Below, piece by piece: positions 6,556-7,035 of a stretch of DNA of 7,035 bases. Each line of letters opens with the position of its first letter. Positions within the stretch are counted from its first letter, which is position 1. The notes under the pieces are model-generated. The model made no database searches. It saw nothing but the letters and a program-made list of their open reading frames with translations, and was not told the DNA's origin. The stretch comes from Legionellales bacterium UBA4759. Lineage in GTDB: Bacteria > Pseudomonadota > Gammaproteobacteria > Legionellales > Legionellaceae. The position numbers were made by a program, and so were the translations under genes. The stretch lies in the NCBI GenBank assembly GCA_002403515.1, contig DHHZ01000088.1, positions 1 to 7,035 of the forward strand, given 5' to 3'.

Positions 6556-6580
6556 CTCGAACTTTTTGAGCGTGTTTTTT
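6556..6580 (+). terminator. Possible weak rho-independent terminator after tRNA-Ser
   Basis: CTCGAA (6556-6561) can pair with TTTGAG (6565-6570), one pair being G-U, over a 3-base loop. After CGTG comes a run of six T (6575-6580). The stem is short and the T-run is separated by four bases, so this is a modest candidate; its position just after the tRNA favours it. Confidence 0.4.
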
Positions 6581-6676
6581 CGAATTCCCTAACCATCCTC
6601 GCTACATTAGAAGGATTTTCTTGACCACCTTACACAGTTATTTAAACACTACTCCAGACGGTCATCCTCATTAAAC

Positions 6677-7012
6677 TTAATTTTTTGTGCAAGTGATATT
6701 TCCGCCACCATCGGAACAATACCCACCATTCCAAGAACATCCAATACCAGTACAAGTATAAGTTCCATTTTTGAATTTACATGCCTGACAACCATAGGCA
6801 CCCTTAATACAATCACTAGAACCTGCAACACAGACATCACAATTTGAACAATATGTTGTGGTAGTGTTTTCTGTGCAGCTATCTTCTAGATAATAGCTTC
6901 CACAAGTATCCTGGTTAGTAATATTGGAGCATGCCGCTATTGAAGTTGGACAGCTGCTACTAAAACTCAACAAACTATGCAACATTAATAAAAAAAATAC
7001 ACTAATTTTCAT
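6677..7012 (-). CDS. Small exported cysteine-rich protein of unknown function
   Basis: I do not recognise the family. The 111 residues begin with Met-Lys-Ile-Ser, then a hydrophobic run to about Ser18 and a Ser-rich cut region before Cys21, so export by Sec is likely. The sequence before Cys21 (Ser-Ser-Ser) does not fit a lipobox well. There are 14 cysteines, at 21, 28, 37, 46, 55, 58, 61, 68, 75, 78, 87, 92, 99 and 108. The steps are 7, 9, 9, 9, 3, 3, 7, 7, 3, 9, 5, 7 and 9 residues. An even number at such regular steps suggests a disulfide-packed fold. There are four Asn-X-Thr triplets (30, 49, 82, 105). The start at 7012 lacks a clear ribosome-binding site in the 23 bases visible upstream, which lowers confidence in expression. 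It faces the tRNA-Ser gene and the catabolic operon, with about 96 bases of featureless sequence between its stop and the tRNA terminator candidate. Confidence 0.65.
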   Translation of the reverse strand: MKISVFFLLMLHSLLSFSSSCPTSIAACSNITNQDTCGSYYLEDSCTENTTTTYCSNCDVCVAGSSDCIKGAYGCQACKFKNGTYTCTGIGCSWNGGYCSDGGGNITCTKN

Positions 7013-7035
7013 TTTTCGATAGAGCTGCGTTTGTT

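Noticed and set aside
6649..6840. Hydrophobic minus-strand frame overlapping the cysteine-rich gene
   Set aside because: Its Val/Leu-rich sequence is the shifted reading of the Cys-rich gene and it has no start signal; the signal peptide and Cys pattern favour the other frame.

Overview
The window looks like chromosomal DNA from a gammaproteobacterium of the Legionella type. The evidence is AT-rich sequence, an outer-membrane protein whose mature end begins Gly-Thr-Met-Gly as in Legionella porins, and a 4-hydroxyphenylpyruvate dioxygenase (called legiolysin in Legionella) inside a phenylalanine/tyrosine breakdown cluster. The assignment rests on recognised protein families, not on a database search.

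Left part (1-1882, minus strand): two tandem copies of one outer-membrane beta-barrel gene, each with its own promoter. The copy at 968-1804 is intact, with a signal peptide, a C-terminal Phe and a strong rho-independent terminator at 882-911. The copy at the left edge is broken by a 2-base deletion near 439 and then reads into a stop at 4-6. The promoter and N-terminal parts of the copies are almost identical, while several presumed loop segments differ.

Centre (1883-6420, plus strand): five closely spaced genes. They encode a Leu/Phe/Val-type amino acid dehydrogenase, a metal-dependent O-methyltransferase, 4-hydroxyphenylpyruvate dioxygenase (hpd), fumarylacetoacetase and maleylacetoacetate isomerase (maiA). 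Four of the genes are joined by short overlaps: dehydrogenase/methyltransferase, hpd/fumarylacetoacetase and fumarylacetoacetase/maiA. The only real gap, 76 bases before hpd, holds two short perfect palindromes. Together hpd, fumarylacetoacetase and maiA cover tyrosine breakdown from 4-hydroxyphenylpyruvate to fumarate and acetoacetate, except that the middle enzyme, homogentisate 1,2-dioxygenase, is not in the window. The dehydrogenase could supply the 2-oxo acid; the methyltransferase substrate is unknown.

Right part (6421-7035): a complete tRNA-Ser(GGA) with encoded CCA lies 37 bases after maiA. Beyond it, on the minus strand, is a gene for a small exported protein with 14 cysteines in 111 residues at strikingly regular spacing. 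I do not recognise its family, and it is the least explained item here. No CRISPR array, insertion sequence or transposase was seen.
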